Source: Galaxea fascicularis (Eukaryota > Cnidaria > Anthozoa > Scleractinia > Euphylliidae). From it: a DNA stretch of 64,000 nucleotides. The stretch is taken from positions 31,873,415 through 31,937,414 of the forward strand of contig OX419336.1 of assembly GCA_948470475.1 (NCBI GenBank), in the 5' to 3' direction. Below the pieces are notes generated by a model. That model had not been told where the DNA came from and made no database searches. It saw nothing but the letters and a program-made list of their open reading frames with translations. The position numbers and the translations under genes were made by a program. The first letter of the stretch is position 1. Each line of letters starts with the position of its first letter. Below are positions 45,271 to 55,838 of the stretch, one piece after another.

Positions 45271-46777
45271 GTCCAACTGTGTATAGCCAGATGGCCTTTT
45301 AGCATTATATTTTTAACAGTGTATTTTAAAGTGAGAGGGTAATGACGTCAGCTGGTACTTAAGTCGGTGGGTGGCTGTATGTGTTAATCATACTTTATAG
45401 TCTTTACTTACAAGGCTGAATGGCACATGCTTGAATCAATATGCATCTGGCAAACCTTTTTTTTATTTAAGCGGAGATAAAACTAAAAAAAAAAAGCATA
45501 CTATGGTATTATGAAGGCGGCAATTTATTTTCCACTGTAAAAAAACAGCGTGTCCTTATTCTTGGTTTTCAGTCACGTGGAAGTCACGCAAGTTAAAAAA
45601 ATAAAATCACCAACCATTCAATAGATTAAGATAAGAAATTAAGATATTGTAGAAGAGTAATAAATAAACAAAATCCCAAAGTCCCAGGGCTGTGCGATAT
45701 CCCATACTCGAGTTATTCCCTCTCAGGGGCTCCAATATGGCCGCCGGAAACGAGTGAAAACATCTGGAATTTACTTTGGCTATCTTCTCTCTTCTCTCTT
45801 TTGAGCTTGCAAACATTCACATACATGCTTCTCTTGCGATGTTGGCCTTTCAGACCTCTAAAAAACACGCTGAATCGATGTTTTCATGTACGTGACACGC
45901 TTGTGCGTAGACATTTTATGTCACGCACAGTGAGAAAATGTAAAATTCAAACTGCTCTATTTTCAAAACAAAGCACGCTTTCGAGCTGAAAACATGCAAG
46001 CAGATACATTTCTAAAATGTCTTTTACATGGTGAAGCTGAAAATGGAAAAGTCTCTTTACTTTTGAATTTTAGTTTCTTATGACGTCATGTGAAAACCAA
46101 GAATAGGAGTGACCACTTTTTCAAGTTGTTATTTAAACTGATATGAAACCCAAGTCAAAAGCTGTTAGTTTGGCCAATTCGCAAGCTCGCGGCATATTGA
46201 ATAACTGCACTTAAAACTAACTCATGAGTACGCATTTACGAAGTCGTTTGCTTTGAATTCCAATGGGGTTTAATAAATGAATTAATAATTGTGTATTTTT
46301 AGAAGCTGGGCATTTTTTTTTGATAATCAGAGGTCAAAAACAACAATTGCCTCTCTGTTGTGGGTGTATTTTTCATTGGTGGTCTTATTTACTTGTTCAA
46401 TTTTCACTGAGAGGAAACAAAGTTTTATCAATTATGAAAAGTTTGATGTAATTTTGGAGCCGCCGAGGCGTCACTCCCGTTTCCGATGTTTTTTTTACTC
46501 ATCCAGCTGGGCTCGCATATTAGGTACCTGTACATTAATACTTACTTGACAGCCACTTTCTGTGCACCCATATCAAGTGGAGGAATTAATATTCTTGATC
46601 TATTTTAAAGCGTGGGATGCTCACTTTTAATTGGAAGGTCGACTTGCTGTATACAACAACAAGCGTCACCGTGCCATCGTCTGACAGCGGCGTTGTAGTC
46701 TTATGCCGGTGGGAGCAACTTTCTAGTCTGTTTCACTGGTTTAATTTGCTTCGTGTTTACAGAAACTATAATTCTGT
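45271..46777. other. No gene recognised
   Basis: AT-rich. Short frames only. A fragment GGCGTCACTCCCGTTTC near 46468 recalls GTGTCACTCCCATTTC at 40238, perhaps part of a repeat. Confidence 0.4.
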
Positions 46778-46821
46778 GATCTTTACATTATCAACTCCGT
46801 TGATAAAACCAAATTTTTGCG
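46778..46821 (+). mobile_element. PLE 3'-end fragment
   Basis: Matches the reverse complement of 55790-55826 (TTTACATTATCAACTCCGTT then GATAA and CCAAATTTTTG) except for short differences. It contains the palindrome TTATCAAC-TCC-GTTGATAA that closes the Penelope copy at 55.8 kb. Confidence 0.6.
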
Positions 46822-47899
46822 TAAAAAATGAAACACAGATTACTTCAGAATTCTTTTCGTCATCAAAACACCTTGCTGGAGGGTAACGGTACGCAACCCA
46901 CAGAAAACTGCATCAGTTCTTTGTACGTACTTTACTGAGCGAACCAGCCATGTTGGAGTTTTACATCATGGAGAGTTGCTTGCTTGCTTTCCTTCTTTCT
47001 TGAATTGTCAGTGCCTTACAGAACTTTAGGAGCAATGTTTTTTTCGAATTTCAGTGTTTTTAAAAGACATCACATTCAGCAAAAAGAAAACATTACAAGA
47101 AAGCACATAAAAAATACAAGTAAAGTATGCCTAACAAAGCGTTTAGAATGGATTTCATTTACAGATCGGCCTGTAGATCATTACATCGGTTATTAATACC
47201 ACGTTTGCTAAAAATACCCGCCCACCTGTGATGGATTTGCGTGAAACAAATTAAAACTGTAGTTCACTATCATGTAAAGTGTTTCGATAAAACACTTTAT
47301 AATGCAAGATTTTCAGAGCCCTGTATTAAAAAAAAAAAGACTTCTCAATAGGAGTCCCCTGATCTCATGTTTTCCCTGTTTGTAGATTGCATTCAACTAC
47401 TCTCTACAAATGCGTTTTCCTTCGTAGAGAGTGAATATACTTTCAGATCTCCCACTAACCGCAAAAAAAAAAAAGAAGAAAAATCCAGGAAAACGGGATA
47501 GATGAATCTAATTACAAGAGAGGTAAGTAGCATCTCTGAGTTATGAGCTAAAAAGGTTTTCAGGAATAGTGTTAATAAAGGAGTTAAGCCATTTAATTTA
47601 CTAAGTTTAATTTACGACACGGCAGGTGTGGACCGATAAAGACCATAAAGAATAAATGTATTACAGACAAACTGAAGTAACTGTAGATGAGTAATTCTGC
47701 ACTACGTAATAGTTTTGGCAACGTAATAAAGTAATGGAAAATTAGAAATACTAAACTGAATTAATCCTCATTCAACTTTGTGTTATAATCAAGTTGGACA
47801 TGCAAATTGAAGCTATTTTTATTGGTGTATTTCATTTTGTGGCGTGTTTGTCTGAAATTTAGAAACAATGCTTTTTTTCTCATGAACAGACATTTATTT
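46822..47899. other. No gene recognised
   Basis: AT-rich with two poly-A runs (47325-47338, 47463-47475). No coding signal. Confidence 0.4.
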
Positions 47900-48250
47900 T
47901 TCTAGGAAGGTACTGCTCTGTATTAGATACATGACCAGAAATGAATAACGACGATATATAAACAATGTTCTCCATTTGGCGCGAAAATATGCTCGGATCA
48001 AGTTTGTCCGCAGACATATCTGTTCCGAGAAGCGAACAGTTTTCCGACAGCGAAGCTCGAAGAAAACTGGGAAAAATATCCGATAATATTTTTGAAGCCA
48101 AATGGAGGCTATTGTGTTTATTATCCTTCAAATATTTCTCGCAACGCTCATTTGAGGAATATCACTGGATACTACTCAGTTTTAGATGGGGTATATTCGG
48201 TCACGTGATGCGTTTAAACCAATCGCGTACGAGCGAAAATATTTGATGGA
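47900..48250. other. Unclassified GC-richer segment with overlapping frames on both strands
   Basis: Open frames overlap on both strands (47965-48246 plus; 48131-47880 minus) and contain CAGTTTTCCGACAGCGAAGC, partly palindromic. Overlapping antisense frames without motifs suggest an interspersed repeat, not a gene. Confidence 0.3.
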
Positions 48251-48863
48251 CTCTAAAGTGCAATGTTTACGATTGATATTTTGCTACGCTTACTGCATAT
48301 ATTGGTTGTTTAGAGGGCGGACAGAGAAGATAAGATATATCACACAAAGTGGTAAAGTGAAGTGTTCCCAAGAACTAAATTTCAATTGCAGTCTGAGGTA
48401 TGTCTTATACTTGCTGGTTCTTAAGTTTCAACCCCTCTTCGGTCTAAGCGTTCTTTAAAAGGCTGGGTTGTTACAACAAAAATATCAAGAGTAATCATAT
48501 GCAATACTCAGTTCTTAAATAACTGAGACAAGGGACTGATTGATCGACGAGCCTTGTACGTAGAGAGGATAAAAAAACCGAGACTGTTCGGCGCAAACCC
48601 TCTAGTCAGACTAACAACCTAAATACATTCGGTACTCCTTTTAAGCGGCCACCTTTTTACGGCCATTCCCTTTTAGGCGGCTAGTAATCAAAGTCACAAT
48701 GAGAGATCCTCTATTGCTTTTGACCACTATTAAAAGGCCACTTTGTCTTTTGTGTCTTTCCTCGCTTTTAGGATTTGATTGAAACCTTTCTCGTTTTGGT
48801 CAGGTCAGTGATTAAACCCTCACAAATTAGCATTGGCATTTGGAATGGTGTTCGTGGGAGAGT
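48251..48863. other. No gene recognised
   Basis: Non-coding with no clear structure. Confidence 0.4.
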
Positions 48864-48990
48864 CAAGACAAGACAAGACAAGACAAGACAACTTTATTAT
48901 AGTTTTGCACAGAATACGGTAAAAACAGACCTGGCACCGCAGGTAGCGCAAGCTAATCGAGGCGGGCCAGGAAAAATAAATATAAATGAA
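48864..48990 (-). mobile_element. Probable LINE 3' tail
   Basis: On the minus strand the segment ends in AATAAAGTTGTCTTGTCTTG, a 3' end with a short pentanucleotide (TTGTC)n tail of the kind CR1/L2-type LINEs carry. Only the tail remains. Confidence 0.5.
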
Positions 48991-48994
48991 AACT

Positions 48995-49900
48995 GCTAGC
49001 CTTTGTTTAACTCTTTCTTGTCAAAGTTTTCTTGAGCCATTTCTGAAATTTTCTGAGTGTCAGCGATCGAGACGATCTGGCGATTCCTTATTTGGCGTTA
49101 CCTTGGTGATTTTCGCTGATCTTGAGCACTGAAGGCTCTCTTGTTTTTGTCACGCTGGTCACGCTAGCTGTTGCTTGTTTTCAAGCGAGCACTCGGCGTG
49201 AAATTTGGTAAGTATGCGACTTATAAGTGTTTTTTCGAGTCATTTTCCACTTCAGAAGCCCCTAGCCTGGCATCATCAAGCTGGTTTGGGGGTAGAGGCA
49301 ATCCTCTGAAAGAAACCAGAGGTGAAAAACAATTTCACAGCGATTTAGCCGCCACGAGTGTGTCGCCGAGTCATGACGGTTGAAGAGTGAGGTTGTCTTT
49401 CTGGCCTTTCTGAGGATGGATTCCAGGACCTAGCGTGGCAGTTTTGGCTTGTTTTGACTTCTAAATAATGCAATCAGTACAATATTTCGCCAGCAGGACT
49501 GGGTGGCTCAGAAATTGGCGGACTTCCATGTCGCCGTTATCAAGGAATTACCCAGAATTCATTTCGCTCGTGACAACGAACCTTTCGGATGAGTGGGGAT
49601 AGCTCTTCTTCAACAGCTTTTCCTCGGCGTGCTAAACAAGTGAGCAGAAAAATGTGGCAGAGAATTAAAGTGCTGGAGCTGAACTTTACTGCAAATGTCG
49701 TTTTTGGGCACCAGGAGGAGTTTTTGTATCGGAAACTTAAAGACAAAAATCGTATATTTTGGTGTTGTCTGAGGGCGTTCACTTCGGACAGTTTGGGTTT
49801 TGTAGGGAACCAAACAGTCATGTTCAATGGAAATCGGCCATGGTAGCGCATTTATGGGGTGTTAAAATTCAAAGCACTAACCATTTCAAAGTATCAATGC
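48995..49900. repeat. Long dispersed repeat, copy 2
   Basis: Same order of blocks as 13860-14760. This copy keeps a longer open frame at 49589-49846 (85 codons), which in copy 1 is broken by an early stop. Confidence 0.8.
49589..49846 (+). CDS. Hypothetical 85-residue frame in the dispersed repeat
   Basis: Starts MSGDSSSSTAFPRRAKQVSR and ends VMFNGNRPW. A basic N-terminal half and a WQRIKVLELNF segment are visible. The homologous ATG in copy 1 (14415) runs into a stop after 8 codons. No family recognised; may be a transposon ORF start or chance. Confidence 0.25.
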   Translation: MSGDSSSSTAFPRRAKQVSRKMWQRIKVLELNFTANVVFGHQEEFLYRKLKDKNRIFWCCLRAFTSDSLGFVGNQTVMFNGNRPW

Positions 49901-50159
49901 CTCATTTCAACTTTCCAATTCTTAAAGAGTAACCATGCATCTGTAGAATGTACTGGTCCATATGGACAAGTACATTAAACGGCCTGACAAGAAAGGTTTA
50001 AACGAAAAAGAAACGTATTACCGAAAAGGCAAAAGGAGAATTACTTAAGAGAAAATCATGTTGCACTATATCATTAAGGCTACATAGCAAATTAGAAGTA
50101 TCTGGGACAAAACAGGATCGGAAAATAAGGATGTACAGCTATGAAGAGTAGAAGTTAAC

Positions 50160-50640
50160 TTTCGAATTCGATATGATGAGATTCTAGATATTTTAATAAC
50201 AATCTTAATTTTCCAATATATTTAACAAAATCATTTGTAGCTCTAGGGAGTGCCCTTAACTAAGCTTGAATCTCATTCCACAGTTTTGCACCAGTTCTTG
50301 CAAAGGACTTCCTCTTAATTTCATTATTTGATATCTGGATATAGAAATTCTTAGAGAGCGAGGCTCGTGTATTGTAAGAATGGATTTTCGCAGTCGGGAA
50401 CGAACAGGTCCTTCAGATTTGACGGCACAAGGTCATTACTTACATCATGCATTGTTTCGGTTAGTAATTTGTAGTGCATAAAATTTATAGGTAAAATATG
50501 AACATTCAAGAATAAAGGAACTGCGTGATCACGTCTATCAGAGAAATAAATAAAACCAAGGGCACGTTTTTGGAGAATTAAGAGCTTATTTAAATGGGTT
50601 TTGCTGGCTATGTGACGCTATTTTAGCATCTTTTTAAAGC
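50160..50640 (-). pseudogene. LINE ORF2 C-terminal fragment
   Basis: Minus-strand translation in shifting frames gives LLILQKRALGFIYFSDRRDH, then FLNVHILPINFMHYKLL, DLVPSNLKDLFVP, and finally LRALPRATNDFVKYIGKL. This is the typical C-terminal region after the reverse transcriptase of jockey/CR1-superfamily LINEs. Several frameshifts and stops mark a dead copy. RT and endonuclease domains are absent. Confidence 0.75.
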
Positions 50641-50689
50641 TCAAAATATGTCTTCCCGTCAATTGAGATCCAAAAATATTGGTCTAGTT

Positions 50690-51417
50690 TTGTTATTTAA
50701 GACTGTTGTGACACCAAAACTGTTTCCTGTCGTCTGTTGCTGCCAATGAAAAACTTTTCGCGCGGGACAACAGTAACTGACAAGTCGACTAGGTAACCGC
50801 AGAAAAAAGCCTCTGGCACCCAGGGTATTGCTATGTAGACGAGTGATAAAAACAAAGGCTGACTGAGGGATGAGGCAAGGAGGGCCATCTTCGAACGAAA
50901 TTGAAATGCCTATTTTGAAGCTTAAAAGGGTAGTGGTTGTCGTCCACCAATGTTCGACACTTCTTTGTTTTTGTATCAGTTATTGTAGATACATCCTCTT
51001 CAAAAAGCCGCAGGTCAAAGTTTTAGTTAGCAATGTGTGAAGACGCACGAGCAAGTTTTCTCTACCCAACTAGGCCAATTTAAGCCCTTCTTTCTCTTAA
51101 CTGGTGTTTTCAAAGCGCTCCCTTATAAATTTGCCACTTCAGTGATTATATGAATAATTATTAATGATGTCCACGAATTCTGCGCGATGTCTTATATTGC
51201 AACCTTTATATTACCATCTGCCCGTTACTTTCACAGACTAGTCGCTTGGTAAATAGCTGTACAGATTACGATAGACATTTTATACACAATTCTTTATTGC
51301 TTGACAGTATGTATTTTACACATTTGCGTTAGCGAACCACAGTAAAATACATGCTACAAATACTAAACACTAACCGCACAAATACTAATGTTTTTTACCT
51401 AAAAAACGATTTAAACT
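50690..51417. other. No gene recognised
   Basis: Non-coding between the LINE fragment and the minisatellite. Confidence 0.4.
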
Positions 51418-51920
51418 GACAAACGATTAATAAAATGAGCAGTGCCATGGGCAATGCATGGGAACACCTCAAGTAAATAATACAAATGAGGAGAAGGCAT
51501 TGCAGCAAAAAATAGTAATAAATAATAATAACAAAACGGGTGCGGGAAGTTCAAGCAGTGGGCAGTGCTTGGAACTGACCTCAAGTACATACAAATGAGA
51601 AGAAGAGAGTGCAGCTAAAAACAAATAAAATGGGCACTGGAAGTTCAAGCAGTGGACAGTGCTTGGGAACAACTCAAGTACACACAAATGAGGAGGTCGA
51701 GAAGAGAGTGCGACTAAAAACAAATAAAATGGGCACTGGAAGTTCAAGCAGTGGACAGTGCTTAGGAACAACTCAAGTACACACAAATGAGGAGAAGAGA
51801 GTGCAACTAAACAACAGAAAAAATGGACAAAATGAGTGCGGGAAGTTCAGTGGGCAGTGCTTGGGACTCAACTCAACTGACACAAATAAGGAGAAGAGGG
51901 TGCAACTATCAACAAACTAA
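51418..51920 (+). repeat. Minisatellite of about 100 bp, 4-5 units
   Basis: Units carry GGAAGTTCAAGCAGTGGACA, GTGCTTGGGAAC and CACAAATGAGGAGAAGAGAG. Equivalent points fall at about 51538, 51631, 51730 and 51833 (period 93-103). Units 3 and 4 are nearly identical. From 51609 one plus frame stays open for 103 codons across the units. Confidence 0.85.
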
Positions 51921-52031
51921 ATCATGTGAACGCGGGATATTCAGTGACGATCGATTTTAACTCGAAAAGGCAGGTTTCGTTGGGAAATTTCCTTAGAAGT
52001 TCCTTTGAAGCTGTGAGCTTTCTTTGCAGCG

Positions 52032-52100
52032 TTATAACACAGAGTTTCTCTCCCCATTGAAGAGCCTCCTCAGTTCATTCATTTGTTGTCTTTGTAAGCT
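52032..52100 (-). CDS. Possible last exon of the GABA-B-like receptor
   Basis: If spliced at CCACAAG/AGC in phase 0, it reads SLQRQQMNELRRLFNGERNS, VL and TAA, a short amphipathic helix like the coiled-coil end of GABA-B subunits. An alternative acceptor (CTTCGTAAG/GTG) would give VMPQELTKTTNE and a stop. Neither has supporting evidence beyond position and phase. Confidence 0.3.
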   Translation of the reverse strand, partial: SLQRQQMNELRRLFNGERNSVL

Positions 52101-52534
52101 CTTGTGGCATCACCTTACGAAGCAAGTTGTGAAAATGAAAACATAATTAATTGTTTTACTAAATTATCAAGCCTCAATCGTCGAGTTTTGGTACTAATGT
52201 TTTCCTTAACGGTTATGATTTTAACTTGTCTTGAGAGGTGCTGCGAGAAAACAACCTTCACCGCTATTCTCGGCTTCCTTATGCTGTACTTCATTTTGTA
52301 ATCAGCGTTTAAATGTTTAATTTCAATAATAAATTAGATATTGATGCTAAATTGTTTCGTGTTTGTATAGTTTCCTAATAATCACTTCGAGAAGCATTAA
52401 GTCAATACCTCGAAAAAGGTTCCTTCATTTAGTTTACTTTGGCTTTGAGTGAGTTATAAATCCTCTGCAATTTACAATATATTTATGGACGTATTTTTAA
52501 ATGTTGCGCTTGTTTATTTAGACGTGCGACTTAC

Positions 52535-52621
52535 TTTTGGCAATGTTCTTGTTACACCCTCTGCAGTGGAACCAGTTACAGTTGGAAGGCTGTTGCCGTC
52601 CTCTGTCCGCAAGAACAGTAT
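52535..52621 (-). CDS. GABA-B-like exon: proximal cytoplasmic tail
   Basis: 87 nt, acceptor ATCGCACACAG, donor CCAAAA/GTAAGT. Encodes ILFLRTEDGNSLPTVTGSTA, then EGVTRTLPK. Phase 0 on both sides, fitting after FIPK. Assigned by position, phase and splice sites. Confidence 0.65.
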
Positions 52622-55600
52622 CTGTGTGCGATAAACACAGAATTGTGGTTTAAATTTTCAGTCTATGAGCATTCACCGTAACATATTTTATTTATATGTC
52701 AACTTGTACCTATTTCCGTCCTTAAAGGGCCCCAATCAGCCACACCTTTGTTTTGGTTTACAGGCGAGAATTGGGCTCTTACATTTTATTAGGAGTACGT
52801 CGAAACAAAGGAAATCACTGTGGAACTACAACAGATAACTAAACATACTTTCAGGAACACAACTTACAATAAAGCAATAAGATTTCGCTTTACCATGCAT
52901 TATCAATAATTTCGATGGCATTGAAAATGGCGGAGGCTGACTGGGGCCCTTTAAACAAATCACTCTTCTTGAAAATTACCGATCCATGTTACCAAAGTAA
53001 AAACCAGTATGTTTTGCTACCGCCGCGCATCTAGTTGCTTCAATATAGAAGCTGCATAGGGATCCAACGGTGAATGAGTGTAACAAATTGGTTAAATAGC
53101 ATTTTCATTTGCACTCTGTTTCTTCCGGGGGTGAGTAAGATTCGGCCGTTTAACTGATTGTAATGTGATGGTTGAGTGACGTAGGAACGAATTAGTTCTG
53201 ACGGCACGTTGGTTTAAGCCCTGAATACATTTCTAAGCTATTCACTTTTCGAAATTGTAATGAGCCAGGATCTGCGGGGCATAGATATCCTATCGGTACC
53301 AATTGAGTTAACACCACCAGCTATGGGCTTCATTCTCTCTCTTATCATGGTTGCGTGCTATGGAATCCCCTAAGCTTCGCAACAATATTAGAGCTATATA
53401 TACCAGAGTTAATAAGCAAATTAAATTGGCCATTTCTGATCTCAAATTTGATGCTGACCGCTGCACCCCAGTTTTGTGGTTTATCTTATTAAATTTGATC
53501 TAAATATTATTAGTTAGTTGATCAATTACTATTGTCATATTTTGTACCAATATTATTGATAATTATTTTTATTTTATTTTTATTGGAGAGGTTGGCGTGG
53601 CATCTTGGGAGTATTTTAAGGCTGAGTCCGTCATTCTAGGTCGGCCAGTCTCTTCCTTGCTCAGTCGACTTCTCTTCTGTCACTGATTTTTTTAATTTTT
53701 TGACATTTCCAAACTTCTGTTGAACTTTTGTTAGCCTTTAAATGTATTGTCGTTTTAAGAGACCTTTGCACACTATTGTAACTTAACTGAAAGGTTGTGA
53801 GAAAAAAGGAAATGATCAACAAGTAACAAAAGCACAACATAAGCGGCCTATTTAAATTCTAAGGTAGTCCTGATACAGCTGCAGATTTCTACTGTATATT
53901 TTCTTTACTTACTTTTGGAATGAACACGAAACACAGTGTGAACGAAGTGCAGAAGATCGTCAAAAAAGACATCAGAGCAAACTGGGTTGTTGGACGATCA
54001 CGAACCAGTCCCACGATAGGAATCACAAGAGCGCATGGAATGATGACGTTATACACAGACAGACCAATCATCTTGCTGTCATTCAAGGCTGGAATATGTA
54101 CTTTACGGGTTTCCCAGGCCAGATATGCCCCAAATAACAGCAGCAACCCTGAGAGAAAAGTTGTTACTGTCATTGCACAACAGTTATAAGGCAAGCATTA
54201 AAACGAACGTAATATATTTTTCATATGGATTTTAAATCAATGTCACAACAGGAATAGATAAGAGGCAAAACCAAAGATGAAATAAATGAAAGAACCTAAC
54301 TATTTACCAGTGACATTTTGAAAGTGACTCGTCGTCTAATGTCAATACTTCCTCTTTTAATTAAGACGAAAAGAGCTTTAATTGTTTGTATTAATGTGCA
54401 GGTGCATGGTGACGAGTACACACGTTCTCCTTTGATATGATGTTTGAGGTAGTCACAGGGCTCAACCCTGGTGTCTGTTGTTGTTAACTCAGCCTTTCAA
54501 ATATGACTACCCAATATTATTACACACCTTTATATCCAAACATGCAGGCTTGCCAGATTGTTATATGTTGGCAGCTACAGGTGGTGACGTAGGGCTGTAA
54601 GGCGGTGTCATCTCCATCCAGTATCTGCATAAAAAATACAATTATATGTAAGAAACCAAGGCTTTTGCTTTGGTACACCAAACTTAATCCCAAATAGGAA
54701 TATAATTAGCTTGAACAATCCATCAAAAATAAAAACGGAGACTGTCTTAGTTGGAAGATCTTGAGACCAGGGAGCCCTGGGCTGCCATCGCATCGCTAGA
54801 GAGGGCAAGACACAAAGGCCCCTTTTAGTTTAGTTCTCCTGCCAGAAGGCCTCCATCGTACTCCAGGGTCCTTGGCCGGAAACTGGACTCAACCCCTCTC
54901 AGAGCATCACAGTCAACACCTCTTCTACTGGTGCGCAAATAAAGAGAGAGTCACATCAAATTTGTAACGATGTCTTCAAACACTATCCCAATTAATTTTA
55001 AAAAGTTACCTTTTTTATTCAAGTTTCAACTCATTTCTATCCTTGTCATTCACGTCAACAAACCATAGTGAGAAGCTTCAGTGAAGTAACATAACTTAGT
55101 TGTGTTAACTCAACGCGGCTTCTTAAATGAAACGGTGCGGTTCCTGCTCCTATAAGTAATCATTTTATTACCTTCAGTGGTAAATTAAGAACTTCGGTTG
55201 TCAGTGGGTCAACTAGCTGCCAGGTGAGGAGGATAATGAAGTCAATCAAAAGGAGGAGAGCTACCATTCCAAACAACTGACGATCCCGGATGATGACCTG
55301 AAGAATGGGAAATAGTTACACAGTGTGTCATTATATTGAACAACCTTTTAACGAAATAGTATCATAGACTTGAGCAGTCAAGCTGAAATCTTTTTATTTG
55401 CGTTGTTAAAGGTGAATTTAAGCTTCTTTTCCCCTCCATTTTGTCACTCAATTGTAAAAAAAAAAACATTTTTGAGCCATTTTCCCAGTGCATGGATTGG
55501 ATGTTAAGAGAACCTAAAATGTGATCCATGCACAGTATAAAGAAACACTCCGTCGCCGTCCTTAATGCCTTCAGTACAGACCTGGCTTTTTTATTCTTAT

Positions 55601-55807
55601 ATTCGAAAGCTAAGCAATGACAAAAGCTTGGTGTTAACGGTTTTTCGTTTGTTTGTTTGCTGTTTTCTTTTTCTTCTTCTCGCTTTTTTTACAACCTATC
55701 GTCATATTAAGAACGATAGTCCGAGGGGGAGGGGGTAGTTTCTAAAGAAACTGTGGTGCTGCGTAGGCGGGGAGGGGAGTGTACACAAAAATTTGGTATT
55801 ATCAACG

Positions 55808-55838
<31 letters not shown>

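Noticed and set aside
42666..52000. Astacin N-terminal exons
   Set aside because: Looked for WPxGxxPY, FVPR and NYIR-type coding on the minus strand. Nothing convincing was found, so none is reported.
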